From Gordonia sp. 'Campus' (GTDB lineage: Bacteria > Actinomycetota > Actinomycetes > Mycobacteriales > Mycobacteriaceae), in contig NZ_JAKOIW010000031.1 of assembly GCF_022206305.1 (NCBI RefSeq), positions 1 through 40,394 on the forward strand: 40,394 nucleotides of DNA. Reading direction: 5' to 3'. The notes under the pieces were generated by a model, which had not been told where the DNA came from, did not search any database, and saw only the letters and a list, made by a program, of their open reading frames with translations. Positions 1 through 8,552 of the stretch are shown here, piece by piece. How positions within the stretch are numbered: position 1 is the first letter of the stretch; every line of letters starts with the position of its first letter. Made by a program: the position numbers and the translations under genes.

Positions 1-148
1 CCCCGAGAACCGCCCCCGACAACCGCCCTCAGTAGCGGAGCCGACGACATATCGTCGCCGGGTCGTCGCTGCAGGGTGGATTTCCGGGGTGGATTTCGGC
101 GCCGGGCGGGACACGAGTGCGTCGGCGGGATGCGGGTGCCGTGCGGGT
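1..148. other. Non-coding flank downstream of asnB
   Basis: I see no convincing gene here. A short perfect inverted repeat (CGACGA, 4-nt loop, TCGTCG) lies at 42-57, and a direct repeat of GGTGGATTTC occurs twice around 75-97. No poly-T terminator for asnB is obvious. The next gene lies outside the window. Confidence 0.4.
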
Positions 149-2074
149 CTAGACGCGGACCGGATAGGTGTGGTCGACGATGTCGGGGACGATCGTGCCC
201 TCGACGAAGATGCCGTGCCAGACCATGAAGATGAGCACGGTCCAGAGGCGACGGCTGTTGTCCACCACACCTTCTCGGTGCTCGTTGAGCATCGCGATGA
301 CCGCGTTCTTGTCGAAGATGTGATCGGTCTGCGAGTTCGCGATGGTCTCGTGCGCCCAGTCGAACATCTCGGTGCCGGCCAGCCAGTGTCGGATCGGCAC
401 CGGGAAGCCGAGCTTCTTGCGGTGCAGCACGTGTGCCGGGACGATCTGCTCGAGTGCCTTGCGCAGCGCGTACTTCGTTGTGCCGTGGGCGATCTTCTCG
501 TCGTGGGGGAGTCCCTCGGCGATCGCGAAGACCTCGGGGTCGAGGAACGGTACGCGCAGTTCGAGGGAGTTGGCCATGGTGATCTTGTCGGCCTTCACCA
601 GGATGTCGCCGCGCAGCCAGGTGAACAGATCCAGATGTTGCATGCGCGCCACCGGATCCCACCCCTCGCTCATCGCGTAGATGGGCGCGGTCACGTCGGT
701 GTGGGTCCACTCGGGGCGGTAGTCGCGTAGCACCGCGCGCAGCCGGGCGTCGTCGAAGCTGCGGGCGTTGCCGTAGTAGCGCTCCTCGAGGGTCAGTGAC
801 CCCCGATGCAGGAGACTCTTGCCCCGGGTGCCCTCGGGAATCCGGTCGGAGATCTTGCCCGCGGCCCGACGCAGCGGGCCCGGTAGCCGGTCGAACGCCG
901 CCAGCGACAGCGGCTCCTTGTAGATCGTGTACCCGCCGAAGAGTTCGTCGGCTCCCTCGCCGGAGAGCACGACCTTCACGTGCTTGCGTGCCTCGGCGGC
1001 CACGAAGTACAGGGGGACGAGCGCCGGATCGGCGACCGGGTCGTCGAGGTACCAGACGATCGACGGGATGGACTCGATGAACTCCGACGGGCCGACGACC
1101 TTCACGACGTGACGGGCGCCGATGGCCTCGGCGGACTCGGCGGCGACGTCGACCTCGGAATACCCGTCCCGTTCGAACCCGGTGGTGAAGGTGATCAGGT
1201 CGGGGTTGTGCCGGATCGCGAGCGCGGCGATCGCCGTCGAGTCGATGCCACCAGACAGGAACGACCCGACCGTCACATCGGCGCGCATGTGCTTGGCGAC
1301 CGAATCGGCGAGGGCATCGGCGATCTCGTCGTAACGCTTCTGGCGGGTCGCGTCGGTGACGGGGCGGACGCCGAACTGCGGGGTGAAGTATCGCCGCGTC
1401 GCGAGAGGGCTGCCCGGGGTCGCGGTGGCGTGACAGCCCGACTCCAGCCGCCGGATGTCGGCGTGGATCGTCTCGGGTTCGGGGACGTACTGCAGGACGG
1501 TGTAGTGCTCGATCGCCCGGGGATCGAGTTCCTTGGACAATCCGATGCGCTCGATGACCTCGAGAAGGCTCTTCTTCTCGCTGCCGAAGACGAGACCGCC
1601 CGGGCCGGACGCCACGAACAGGGGCTTGATGCCGAACGGGTCGCGCGCGAGGAACAGCGATCGGTTCTCGGTGTCCCAGATGGCGAACGCGAACATGCCG
1701 CGCAGGCGTCGGACGGCATCGGGACCCCAATGGTGGAAGGCCGCGACGATCGCCTCGCTGTCACCCTCGGTGCGGAACAGCACACCTTCGTCTCGCGCGA
1801 GTTCGGCGCGGATCTCCAGATAGTTGTAGATCTCTCCGTTGAACACGAGTGCGTACCGGTCGGGGTTCTCCGGCGGTCCCCAGCGCAACGGCTGGTGCGA
1901 GTGCTCGATGTCGATGATCGAGAGGCGGTTGAAGCCGAACACGATGTCGTCGTCGTGCCAGGTGCCGGGTTCGTCGGGGCCACGATGCCGCATGCAGTGT
2001 GAGGCCACTGCCACCGCGTCGACGACATCGGCGGCCCTTCCGTCGGAAGTCAGCAGGCCGAGCAGACCACACAC
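149..2074 (-). CDS. asnB: Glutamine-hydrolysing asparagine synthetase AsnB
   Basis: This enzyme makes asparagine from aspartate, ATP and glutamine in the cytosol. The 641-residue protein starts MCGLLG, so Cys2 is the glutaminase nucleophile once Met is removed. The class-II glutamine amidotransferase domain fills about residues 1-200 (FNGEIYNY near residue 80). The synthetase domain has the pyrophosphate loop SGGIDS at 274-279 and LSGEGADELFGG near 370. The start codon is GTG, with a GGAGAG ribosome site about 8 nt upstream on the minus strand. Length and position beside ctaC match M. tuberculosis Rv2201. In corynebacteria a homologue (LtsA) affects the cell wall, and other family members amidate envelope molecules, so a role beyond free asparagine is possible. 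Confidence 0.95.
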   Translation of the reverse strand: MCGLLGLLTSDGRAADVVDAVAVASHCMRHRGPDEPGTWHDDDIVFGFNRLSIIDIEHSHQPLRWGPPENPDRYALVFNGEIYNYLEIRAELARDEGVLFRTEGDSEAIVAAFHHWGPDAVRRLRGMFAFAIWDTENRSLFLARDPFGIKPLFVASGPGGLVFGSEKKSLLEVIERIGLSKELDPRAIEHYTVLQYVPEPETIHADIRRLESGCHATATPGSPLATRRYFTPQFGVRPVTDATRQKRYDEIADALADSVAKHMRADVTVGSFLSGGIDSTAIAALAIRHNPDLITFTTGFERDGYSEVDVAAESAEAIGARHVVKVVGPSEFIESIPSIVWYLDDPVADPALVPLYFVAAEARKHVKVVLSGEGADELFGGYTIYKEPLSLAAFDRLPGPLRRAAGKISDRIPEGTRGKSLLHRGSLTLEERYYGNARSFDDARLRAVLRDYRPEWTHTDVTAPIYAMSEGWDPVARMQHLDLFTWLRGDILVKADKITMANSLELRVPFLDPEVFAIAEGLPHDEKIAHGTTKYALRKALEQIVPAHVLHRKKLGFPVPIRHWLAGTEMFDWAHETIANSQTDHIFDKNAVIAMLNEHREGVVDNSRRLWTVLIFMVWHGIFVEGTIVPDIVDHTYPVRV

Positions 2075-2418
2075 GTCTTGTTCTCTCCGTTCAGTTGCCG
2101 TCCACGCATCCGTCCCGGCACGCCGGGGTCGGGACCGAGTATGCCTGAAGTCCCGCGGTGTTTCCCCACCTGGCGTGGTGACCGGAACGATGCGGCGACA
2201 ACGGGGGTCTCGACGAGTACGGACGGCCGAGGGGACCGGGCCGCAGAGGCGGACACGGCCGGATCAAACCCCGATCACGAAAGGTTCCGCGGGTTGGTCT
2301 ACGCTGCGTAGTACTAGGTGCAAGAATTGCTGTGTATCCACGGCAGGACCTTGCCCGGGCAGGTCATGTGGCATGCACTCACCTCGGCGCGAAGGCGCCG
2401 GTGAGCGAGCAGGAAGGC
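2075..2418. other. Divergent intergenic region asnB/ctaC
   Basis: This 344-nt stretch separates two divergent genes. It holds the asnB ribosome site next to 2074, an imperfect GTCCCG/CGGGAC inverted repeat at 2112-2135, a candidate -10 box for ctaC at 2300-2305, and a 6-bp GC hairpin (CGGCGC/GCGCCG) at 2385-2400. Short open frames here are GC-driven and lack family signatures. Confidence 0.5.
2300..2305 (+). promoter_or_regulatory. Candidate -10 element for ctaC-ctaF
   Basis: TACGCT fits the TANNNT pattern of actinobacterial housekeeping promoters. No good -35 is visible. It would give a leader of roughly 110 nt before the chosen ctaC start. Confidence 0.3.
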
Positions 2419-3579
2419 GTGAAATTGGCACACGGTGGACGGCCCCGAGCGAGGCGTGTCTCATCAGCGTCGCGGACGATGAAGCGGCTGGGATTCGTCG
2501 CAGCTCTCGGCCTCGGCGCACTGCTGATGTCGGGTTGCGACGCCAGTGAGGCGATGCGTTTCGGTTGGCCCGAGGGCGTCACGCCCGACGGCAAGGAGAT
2601 GGTCGATCTGTGGACCTGGTCGGTCATCGCGGCCCTGGTCATGGGCATTCTGGTGTGGGCGCTGATCTTCTGGACGATCACGTTCCACCGCGCGAACGAC
2701 GCGAAGAAGGGCGTGTTCCCGCGCCAGACCGCGTACAACGTGCCGCTCGAGCTCACCTACACGGCGATCCCGTTCGTGATCATCGCCGTGCTCTTCTACT
2801 TCACGGTCATCGTGCAGAACAACGTCGAGAGCAAGAACGACGACTCGAAGGTCGTCGTCGACGTGACGGCATTCCAGTGGAACTGGAAGTTCGGCTACAA
2901 CCAGGTCGAGTTCTCCGACGGCACCACCTACAACGGCTTCGAGCAGAACGGCAACCCGTTCGAGGTCCAGGCCCAGACCGGTAGCGGCGGCGAGAGCGAA
3001 CACGCCAGCGGCGGCGACCACGGTGGCGAGCACGGTGAGGTCCCGCTGCCCGCAGGCGGACGTGACGACGACATCCGCGACTACCTGAAGTTCGACAAGA
3101 TCGAGACCGTCGGCTCGTCGTCGGAGATCCCCGTGCTGGTCTTGCCGACCGGCAAGCGGATCGAGTTCAACATCGCCTCGGCCGACGTCATCCACTCGTT
3201 CTGGGTGCCGGAATTCCTCTTCAAGCGCGACGTCTTCCCGTTCCCGGCGCAGAACGCGACCGACCCGGTCTTCCAGATCAAGTCGATCGACCGGACCGGC
3301 GCCTTCGTCGGCCGCTGTGCGGAGATGTGCGGCACGTACCACTCGATGATGAACTTCGAGGTCCGTGCGGTCGCCCCCGAGGATTTCGACAGCTACATCC
3401 GCTTCCGTGAGGCCAACCCGACGGCGACCAACGCCGAGGCACTCGCCTCGATCTGCCAGGCGCCCGAGTCGGTCACCACGGTGCCGTTCGACACGCGTCG
3501 CGCCACCGACGGCTCCGTCGGTGCCACGGGCAACCCGGACGATCCGACCCTCGCCAACTGCACCAAGAAAGTGAGCTGA
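2419..3579 (+). CDS. ctaC: Cytochrome c oxidase subunit II (CtaC), lipoprotein
   Basis: Subunit II of the aa3 oxidase takes electrons from cytochrome cc of the bc1 complex through its CuA centre outside the membrane. A signal sequence ends in the lipobox LMSGC (Cys40). Two transmembrane helices follow (VIAALVMGILVWALIFW and FVIIAVLFYFTVIV). The CuA ligands are visible: His259 in ADVIHSFW, then Cys300, Glu302, Cys304, His308 and Met311 in CAEMCGTYHSMM. A Gly/His/acidic insert (nt 2966-3070) lies in the extracytoplasmic domain. The start is uncertain: GTG 2419 has a purine-rich AGGAAGG just ahead, GTG 2401 sits directly behind a hairpin, and ATG 2479 is also possible. ctaF follows after 2 nt. 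Confidence 0.93.
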   Translation: MKLAHGGRPRARRVSSASRTMKRLGFVAALGLGALLMSGCDASEAMRFGWPEGVTPDGKEMVDLWTWSVIAALVMGILVWALIFWTITFHRANDAKKGVFPRQTAYNVPLELTYTAIPFVIIAVLFYFTVIVQNNVESKNDDSKVVVDVTAFQWNWKFGYNQVEFSDGTTYNGFEQNGNPFEVQAQTGSGGESEHASGGDHGGEHGEVPLPAGGRDDDIRDYLKFDKIETVGSSSEIPVLVLPTGKRIEFNIASADVIHSFWVPEFLFKRDVFPFPAQNATDPVFQIKSIDRTGAFVGRCAEMCGTYHSMMNFEVRAVAPEDFDSYIRFREANPTATNAEALASICQAPESVTTVPFDTRRATDGSVGATGNPDDPTLANCTKKVS

Positions 3580-3581
3580 CG

Positions 3582-3998
3582 ATGAAGATCGAGGCACGCC
3601 TCTTCGAGATGCTGACCGCCTTCTTCTTTCTGACGGGCGTCGCGTACACGCTGTTCACGGGCTTCACCAGCAAGGGCATCGAGTGGGTCGGCGTCGTCGG
3701 CCTGTTCTTCGCGGCGGGTCTGACGCTCATCGCGGGCACCTTCTTCCGCTTCGTCGCCCGACGGGTCGAGATCCGTCCGGAAGACTACGAAGATGCCGAG
3801 ATCGAGGACGGTGCAGGCGAACTGGGCTTCTTCAGCCCGCACTCGTGGTGGCCCATCCTGATCGCCCTCGGCGCCTCGACCTTCGCGGTCGGATTCGCCA
3901 CCGGCAACTTCTGGCTGGCGATCTTCGCGGCGTTCGTCATCATGGGCACCGCGGCCGGGCTCGTCTTCGAGTACCACGTGGGACCCGAGAAGCACTGA
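3582..3998 (+). CDS. ctaF: Cytochrome c oxidase subunit IV (CtaF)
   Basis: This is the small actinobacterial subunit of the aa3 oxidase within the bc1-aa3 supercomplex. The 138-residue protein has four hydrophobic helices in two pairs (LTAFFFLTGVAYTLF; VGVVGLFFAAGLTLIAG; WWPILIALGASTFAVGF; FWLAIFAAFVIMGTAAG), split by an acidic loop (RPEDYEDAEIED). It ends in the conserved EYHVGP segment. Its ATG is 2 nt after the ctaC stop, so the two are co-transcribed and probably translationally coupled. A strong hairpin terminator follows. Length and order match M. tuberculosis Rv2199c. Confidence 0.93.
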   Translation: MKIEARLFEMLTAFFFLTGVAYTLFTGFTSKGIEWVGVVGLFFAAGLTLIAGTFFRFVARRVEIRPEDYEDAEIEDGAGELGFFSPHSWWPILIALGASTFAVGFATGNFWLAIFAAFVIMGTAAGLVFEYHVGPEKH

Positions 3999-4022
3999 GG
4001 CGTCCTACCTCTCAGATCAGCC

Positions 4023-4058
4023 AGAAGCGCCCCACCGGATCTCCGGTGGGGCGCTTCT
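4023..4058. terminator. Bidirectional terminator between ctaF and the PAP2/DAGK gene
   Basis: A perfect 17-bp inverted repeat runs from 4023-4039 to 4042-4058 around TC, so the innermost pairs open to form the loop. A T-rich tail (TTCTTCGT) follows on +. It lies between convergent genes, so it can serve both. Confidence 0.8.
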
Positions 4059-4088
4059 TCGTAGGTGGATGAGACGCCTGTGTACGGG

Positions 4089-5588
4089 TCAGCGACGGCC
4101 GGCGACAACCGGGCGGTAGACCTTCAGGATGCGATAGGCGACTCGGAAGTCCGCCTGCGAGTACGACTGTTCGACCTCCCCGTCGTGCGAGACGGCGACC
4201 GGCCCGTCGACGGCCCGGAAGCCGAACTCGGGCACCTGCATCTCGTGGTAGAGATGCGACCGTTGCAACCTGCCGGCTGCCAGTGAGCCGAGCAGCCGGA
4301 CCGTGGCCCACCGGTGGCTCGTCTCGAGGATGCGTACATCGAGCAGGCCGTCGTCGATGCGAGCGCGACGAGAAGGCAGGAACCCGGTCGGCTGGTACAG
4401 CGAATTGCCGACAAGGAACAGCGAGGCATCGAACACGCGTCCTTCCACCTCGATCCGCACGTGGGGGTCGTTGCGGAGCACCTGCAGGACGGCGACAGCT
4501 GTGGCCAGTGGACGGCTGATGCGGTTCTGCAACCGGCGGCGGACACGGACGAAGTGCGGATGCGCACCGATGCTCGCGGTGTTCAGGATGAGCCGGGTGT
4601 CGTTGAGCCACACCGCATCGACGCGGGACGCCGAACCCGCCTTGATCGCATCGATCGTCGAATGCACCGAGGCACAGCCGATGTCGCGGGCGAAGTGATT
4701 GAAGGTGCCGGCGGGGAAGACCGCGATGGGCACGTCGGCGGCGATCGCCGCGCCTGCGGCACAGGCCACGGTGCCGTCGCCGCCCGCGACGCCGAGAATC
4801 TGCGCCCGACGCGCGGCGTCGTCGAACACCGCCGCCATGTCGTCGCCCTCGTCGAGTTCCACGATCTCCGAGGCGGGCAGCGCCTCGCGGATGGCATCGA
4901 GCACGCGTCTACCTCGCCCGTCCGCGGACCCCGGATTCACCACGACGACCAACCCGGCACCGTCGGGGTTGGGGGCCACGTCGACGACGCTGGGCGCCGC
5001 CGGCGACAGGGAGGGTTCGCTGATGGGTGGCACGACGCGGGCCCCGACAGTGGCGATCGCGGCGCCGATGCCGAGTCCCGCGGCCACGTCGCCGGGGTAG
5101 TGGGCGCCGGTGGCCACCCGGGACAGCCCCACGAGCCCGGCCAGCGCCGACAACAGCAATCCGGCGGGGGCACTCTCCACGGCGACACCGACCGCGAATG
5201 CCGCCGCGCTGGCCGAGTGTCCGGAGGGCAGCGAATTGGACGTCGGGCTGCGACGCCCGAGCCGGGGTCCGGGGATCAGGGCGGTGGCAGGACGGTCGCG
5301 GCGTCGGATGCGCTTGGCACCCTGGTTGACCACGACACTCGTCACGGCGAGTGAGGAGATGCCCCGGGCCGCTCCGCGCTGCAGCGACGGTCGCCCCGAG
5401 AGAGCGAGACCCGCGGCGATGGCCATCCAGAGTTTCGAGTGGTCGGCCGCGCGAGACAGCGCAGGCATCGACGCGTCGAGGAGCGGACTGGGTGAGCGCG
5501 CGATCGAGTCGTAGACCTCGGCATCGAGAGTGCCCATCCCACGGGTGATCTGGGTGAGACCGGAACTTCGGGGGCGAAACGGGCGCAT
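4089..5588 (-). CDS. PAP2 phosphatase / diacylglycerol-kinase-domain fusion protein
   Basis: The 499-residue protein joins two lipid-phosphate domains. The N-terminal PAP2 domain shows all three motifs: KRIRRRDRP, PSGH, and SRVATGAHYPGD with the catalytic His and Asp. The C-terminal DAGK/sphingosine-kinase-like catalytic domain has GGDGTV and PAGTFNHFARD. The family would dephosphorylate phosphatidate or polyprenyl phosphates and phosphorylate a lipid alcohol; the substrates here are unknown. Start chosen is ATG 5588 (MRPFRPRSS); ATG 5537 (MGTLDAEVYDSI) is an alternative. It reads in the qcr direction, behind the qcrB terminator, and converges on ctaF. M. tuberculosis has mmpS3 and Rv2197c in this interval. 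Confidence 0.88.
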   Translation of the reverse strand: MRPFRPRSSGLTQITRGMGTLDAEVYDSIARSPSPLLDASMPALSRAADHSKLWMAIAAGLALSGRPSLQRGAARGISSLAVTSVVVNQGAKRIRRRDRPATALIPGPRLGRRSPTSNSLPSGHSASAAAFAVGVAVESAPAGLLLSALAGLVGLSRVATGAHYPGDVAAGLGIGAAIATVGARVVPPISEPSLSPAAPSVVDVAPNPDGAGLVVVVNPGSADGRGRRVLDAIREALPASEIVELDEGDDMAAVFDDAARRAQILGVAGGDGTVACAAGAAIAADVPIAVFPAGTFNHFARDIGCASVHSTIDAIKAGSASRVDAVWLNDTRLILNTASIGAHPHFVRVRRRLQNRISRPLATAVAVLQVLRNDPHVRIEVEGRVFDASLFLVGNSLYQPTGFLPSRRARIDDGLLDVRILETSHRWATVRLLGSLAAGRLQRSHLYHEMQVPEFGFRAVDGPVAVSHDGEVEQSYSQADFRVAYRILKVYRPVVAGRR

Positions 5589-5695
5589 GGCGTCCACGGT
5601 GCCACATCGGAGGCAGCCGAGCGGGGTGGGGGAGGGGCCGAGCCGGGTGGAGTGAGGAGGACCGCTCGCGGCGCCGGAACCGTTCCGACAACGAA

Positions 5696-5743
5696 CACAG
5701 CGGGCCGTCGTGCCACCCTGATGGTGCTCGACGGCCCGCTGTG
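5696..5743 (-). terminator. Terminator of the ctaE-qcrCAB operon
   Basis: A perfect 15-bp stem (5696-5710 with 5729-5743) encloses a partly self-complementary loop (CACC/GGTG). On the minus strand it is followed by a T-rich stretch (TTCGTT). It lies 30 nt past the qcrB stop and ahead of the PAP2/DAGK gene. Confidence 0.7.
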
Positions 5744-5772
5744 GGTCGTACGTGGAACTTTCGCCGAGAGAC

Positions 5773-7395
5773 TTACTCGGTGAAGGGATTACCGCCCTTG
5801 GCCTGCAACTCGCGCAGGGCCTTGCGCTCGCCTGCCTCGATCTCGTGTTCGAGTTCGACGTTGCGCAACTGCTCTTCGAGCGGGTCGGCCGTGAGGATCG
5901 AACCGGTACCCGGTGCACCCGCGGAGCCGAGCTTGTTCATCCGCTTCGGCAGGGCCGCACCCTCGTAGGGGAGCGGGATCGGGTGTCCGTGGGAGTCGAG
6001 CGGGCCGAGAGGCTGGTGAACCTCGATGTACTCGCCCTGCGGCAGCCGCTTGATGATTCCGGTCTCGATGCCGTGGGCCAGGACCTCACGGTCGCTGCGC
6101 TGCAACGAGATCGCCCAGCGGTATGCGATGAAGTAGACCAACGGCGGCAGGATGATCAGGCCGATTCGACCGATCCACGTGGTCGCGTTCAGCGAGATGT
6201 GGAACTTGAACGCGATGATGTCGTTCATGCACGCGATGGTCAGCAGGATGTAGAACGAGAACGCCATCGCACCGATCGCCGTGCGCACCGGGGTGTCACG
6301 CGGACGCTGCAGCAGGTTGTGGTGTGCATCGTCGCCGGTGAGCTTCTTCTCGATCCACGGGTAGGCGAACATGACGCCGAAGATGATCGTCATGATCAAC
6401 ACGACCCAGTTCGACATCGGGACCGTGTAGTTGCCCAGGTACAGCTCCCATGCGGGGAACAGACGTATCAGGCCGTCTGTCCACATCATGTAGATGTCCG
6501 GCTGCGATCCCGCGGACACCTGCGCCGGGTTGTACGGGCCGATGTTCCAGACCGGGTTGATCTGGAAGACGCCCGCCATCACGGCCAGGACACCGGTGAC
6601 GAAGGCGAACATGGCGCCGGCCTTGGCGGCGAACACCGGCATGATGCGGACGCCGACGACGTTCTTCTCCGTGCGGCCCGGGCCGGGGAACTGGGTGTGC
6701 TTCTGGTACCAGACGAGCGCGAGATGCGCACCGATCAGCGCCAGGATGATGCCCGGGAACAGCAGGATGTGCAGCACGTACAGGCGCGGGATGATGATGT
6801 CGCCGGGGAAGTCTCCGCCGAACAGCGCCCAGTGGATCCAGGTACCGACCACGGGGATGCCGAGGACGATGCCGCTCATCGCGGCGCGGACGCCGGTGCC
6901 CGACAGCAGGTCGTCGGGGAGCGAGTAGCCGAAGAAGCCCTCGAACATCGCCAGGATCAGCAGCAGGCAGCCGATGATCCAGTTGGCCTCACGCGGACGG
7001 CGGAACGCACCGGTGAAGAAGATGCGCGCCATGTGGATGATGATCGACGCCGCGAACAGCAGAGCCGCCCAGTGGTGGATCTGGCGGACGAACAGGCCGC
7101 CGCGGATCTCGAAGGACAGATCCAGGGTGGTCTCGTAGGCCTTGGTCATCATGACGCCGTTGAGCGGCTGGTACGCGCCGTCGTAGACCACGTGGGTCAT
7201 CGACGGGTCGAAGAACAGCGACAGGTAGACGCCCGAGACGAGCAGGATGATGAAGCTGTACAGCGCGATCTCACCCAGCATGAACGACCAGTGGGTGGGG
7301 AACACCTTGTTGATCTGGCGACGCATGCCCGCGGCGAGGTGATACCGCGAGTCCATTTCTTCGGCTTGCGTGCCGATCCGTTCGGCGATGGTCAT
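5773..7395 (-). CDS. qcrB: Cytochrome bc1 complex cytochrome b subunit (QcrB)
   Basis: QcrB is the membrane core of the menaquinol:cytochrome c reductase and carries hemes bL and bH and the quinone sites. The 540-residue protein has about eight helices. Likely heme ligands are His107, His121, His209 and His224 (QIHHWAALL, IIIHMARIF, LYVLHILL, IGAHLALV). The Qo-site motif is PDIY (299-302), the counterpart of mitochondrial PEWY. A long soluble actinobacterial tail follows (LPKRMNKLGSAG, then a charged helix). Its ATG overlaps the qcrA stop as ATGA, so translation is coupled. In mycobacteria this protein is the target of imidazopyridine inhibitors. Confidence 0.96.
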   Translation of the reverse strand: MTIAERIGTQAEEMDSRYHLAAGMRRQINKVFPTHWSFMLGEIALYSFIILLVSGVYLSLFFDPSMTHVVYDGAYQPLNGVMMTKAYETTLDLSFEIRGGLFVRQIHHWAALLFAASIIIHMARIFFTGAFRRPREANWIIGCLLLILAMFEGFFGYSLPDDLLSGTGVRAAMSGIVLGIPVVGTWIHWALFGGDFPGDIIIPRLYVLHILLFPGIILALIGAHLALVWYQKHTQFPGPGRTEKNVVGVRIMPVFAAKAGAMFAFVTGVLAVMAGVFQINPVWNIGPYNPAQVSAGSQPDIYMMWTDGLIRLFPAWELYLGNYTVPMSNWVVLIMTIIFGVMFAYPWIEKKLTGDDAHHNLLQRPRDTPVRTAIGAMAFSFYILLTIACMNDIIAFKFHISLNATTWIGRIGLIILPPLVYFIAYRWAISLQRSDREVLAHGIETGIIKRLPQGEYIEVHQPLGPLDSHGHPIPLPYEGAALPKRMNKLGSAGAPGTGSILTADPLEEQLRNVELEHEIEAGERKALRELQAKGGNPFTE

Positions 7396-8552
7396 GACTT
7401 ACGCTCCCAGAATGCCGGTCCGACGGGCTCGATGAAGTCGCCTGCCGCAACGAGGTAGCCCTCGCTGTTCACCGTGATCGGCAGCTGTGCGAGTGCCCGG
7501 GCGGCCGGACCGAAGATCGGCTTGGCGTACTCGAGTGCGTCGAACTGCGACTGATGGCAGGGACACAGGATGCGGTTGCTCCGCTGTTCGTACAGCGAGG
7601 CGGGGCAACCGAGGTGGCTGCACACCTTGGTGAAGGCGAAGTAGTCACCGTAGTTGAAGCTCTCCTGGCCCTTGCGCTTGACGGCGCGGGCCGCGTCCTC
7701 GGGACGCAGGCGGATGAGCATGACGGGGTTGCGGACCTCGTGGAGGCCCTCCATCAGCTTGTGCCGGGAGTGCTCGCTCTCACCGAAGCCGTCCGAGCGA
7801 CGCCACGGGAAGACGGTTTCCATACCGCCGGCATCGAGATCCTCCGGCCGGACCAGGGCGACCTGGTACGGGTTTCCGGTGTCGCGACGCAGGTAGATGG
7901 TCTCGTTGGGCGCGTCCTTCGGGTTGTAGATCGGCGACCAACCCGAATGCCACAGCGGCGAGTTCGGGCCCTCGGCCCACGGGTTCTTGATGAAGCCGCC
8001 GAGGAAGGCGACCAGGCCGGTGACGGCGAACGCGCCGAGGCCGAAGCCGGCCGAACCGATGATCATCTTGCGACGACCGAGGGTCGAGGTGGCGCCCGTG
8101 TCCTGCAGGAGACCGACGATGGTCTTCTTGTCGACCTCGGCCGAACCGCCGTCGTGACGATCCTGCACGGAGATCTCGGCGGGGATGAACTTCTTGGTGA
8201 TGAGGATCATCGCGATGCCGATGGACAGCACCGACAGGCCGAAGGTCACACCCAACAGCGGGGTGTTGAAGGTGTACCACCAGTAATCCGGGTCGTCCGG
8301 CAGGGCGAACTCCCAGTGGTTGAACAGGAAGATTCCGAGGCAGGCGAGCGCGGAGATGCCGGCGATCGTGAACCAGATGGCCACCTGACGCTCGGCGCGC
8401 TTCTCGACCTTGGTGCCGGGAACGGTGTAGCGCTCACTGCGATGGATGATCTCGACGCCGTCGAGATTGGTACCGAGTTTGACGAGCTCCTCGGTGCTCA
8501 TCGCCTCCAGCTCGTCGCGCGACGGGCCGTTGTTCTTGTCGTTGGCGCTCAT
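7392..8552 (-). CDS. qcrA: Rieske iron-sulfur protein (QcrA)
   Basis: QcrA is the [2Fe-2S] subunit that moves electrons from menaquinol at the Qo site to the diheme cytochrome c. The 386-residue protein has a cytoplasmic N-terminus, three transmembrane helices (near 60-80, 100-125 and 175-195) typical of actinobacteria, and a C-terminal Rieske domain. Cluster ligands are Cys311/His313 (CSHLGC) and Cys330/His333 (CPCHQSQF); Cys316 and Cys332 form the usual disulfide. ATG 8552 (MSANDKN) overlaps the qcrC stop as ATGA, which supports this start over an upstream in-frame GTG. Confidence 0.95.
   Translation of the reverse strand: MSANDKNNGPSRDELEAMSTEELVKLGTNLDGVEIIHRSERYTVPGTKVEKRAERQVAIWFTIAGISALACLGIFLFNHWEFALPDDPDYWWYTFNTPLLGVTFGLSVLSIGIAMILITKKFIPAEISVQDRHDGGSAEVDKKTIVGLLQDTGATSTLGRRKMIIGSAGFGLGAFAVTGLVAFLGGFIKNPWAEGPNSPLWHSGWSPIYNPKDAPNETIYLRRDTGNPYQVALVRPEDLDAGGMETVFPWRRSDGFGESEHSRHKLMEGLHEVRNPVMLIRLRPEDAARAVKRKGQESFNYGDYFAFTKVCSHLGCPASLYEQRSNRILCPCHQSQFDALEYAKPIFGPAARALAQLPITVNSEGYLVAAGDFIEPVGPAFWERKS

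Noticed and set aside
2332..2418. Longer N-terminus for CtaC
   Set aside because: It has no signal-peptide features and covers the hairpin and candidate leader; it would place the signal sequence far inside the protein.
5752..7458. 568-codon open frame on + opposite qcrB
   Set aside because: It is antisense to an unmistakable qcrB; its product is Arg/Asp/His-rich low-complexity sequence caused by high GC.
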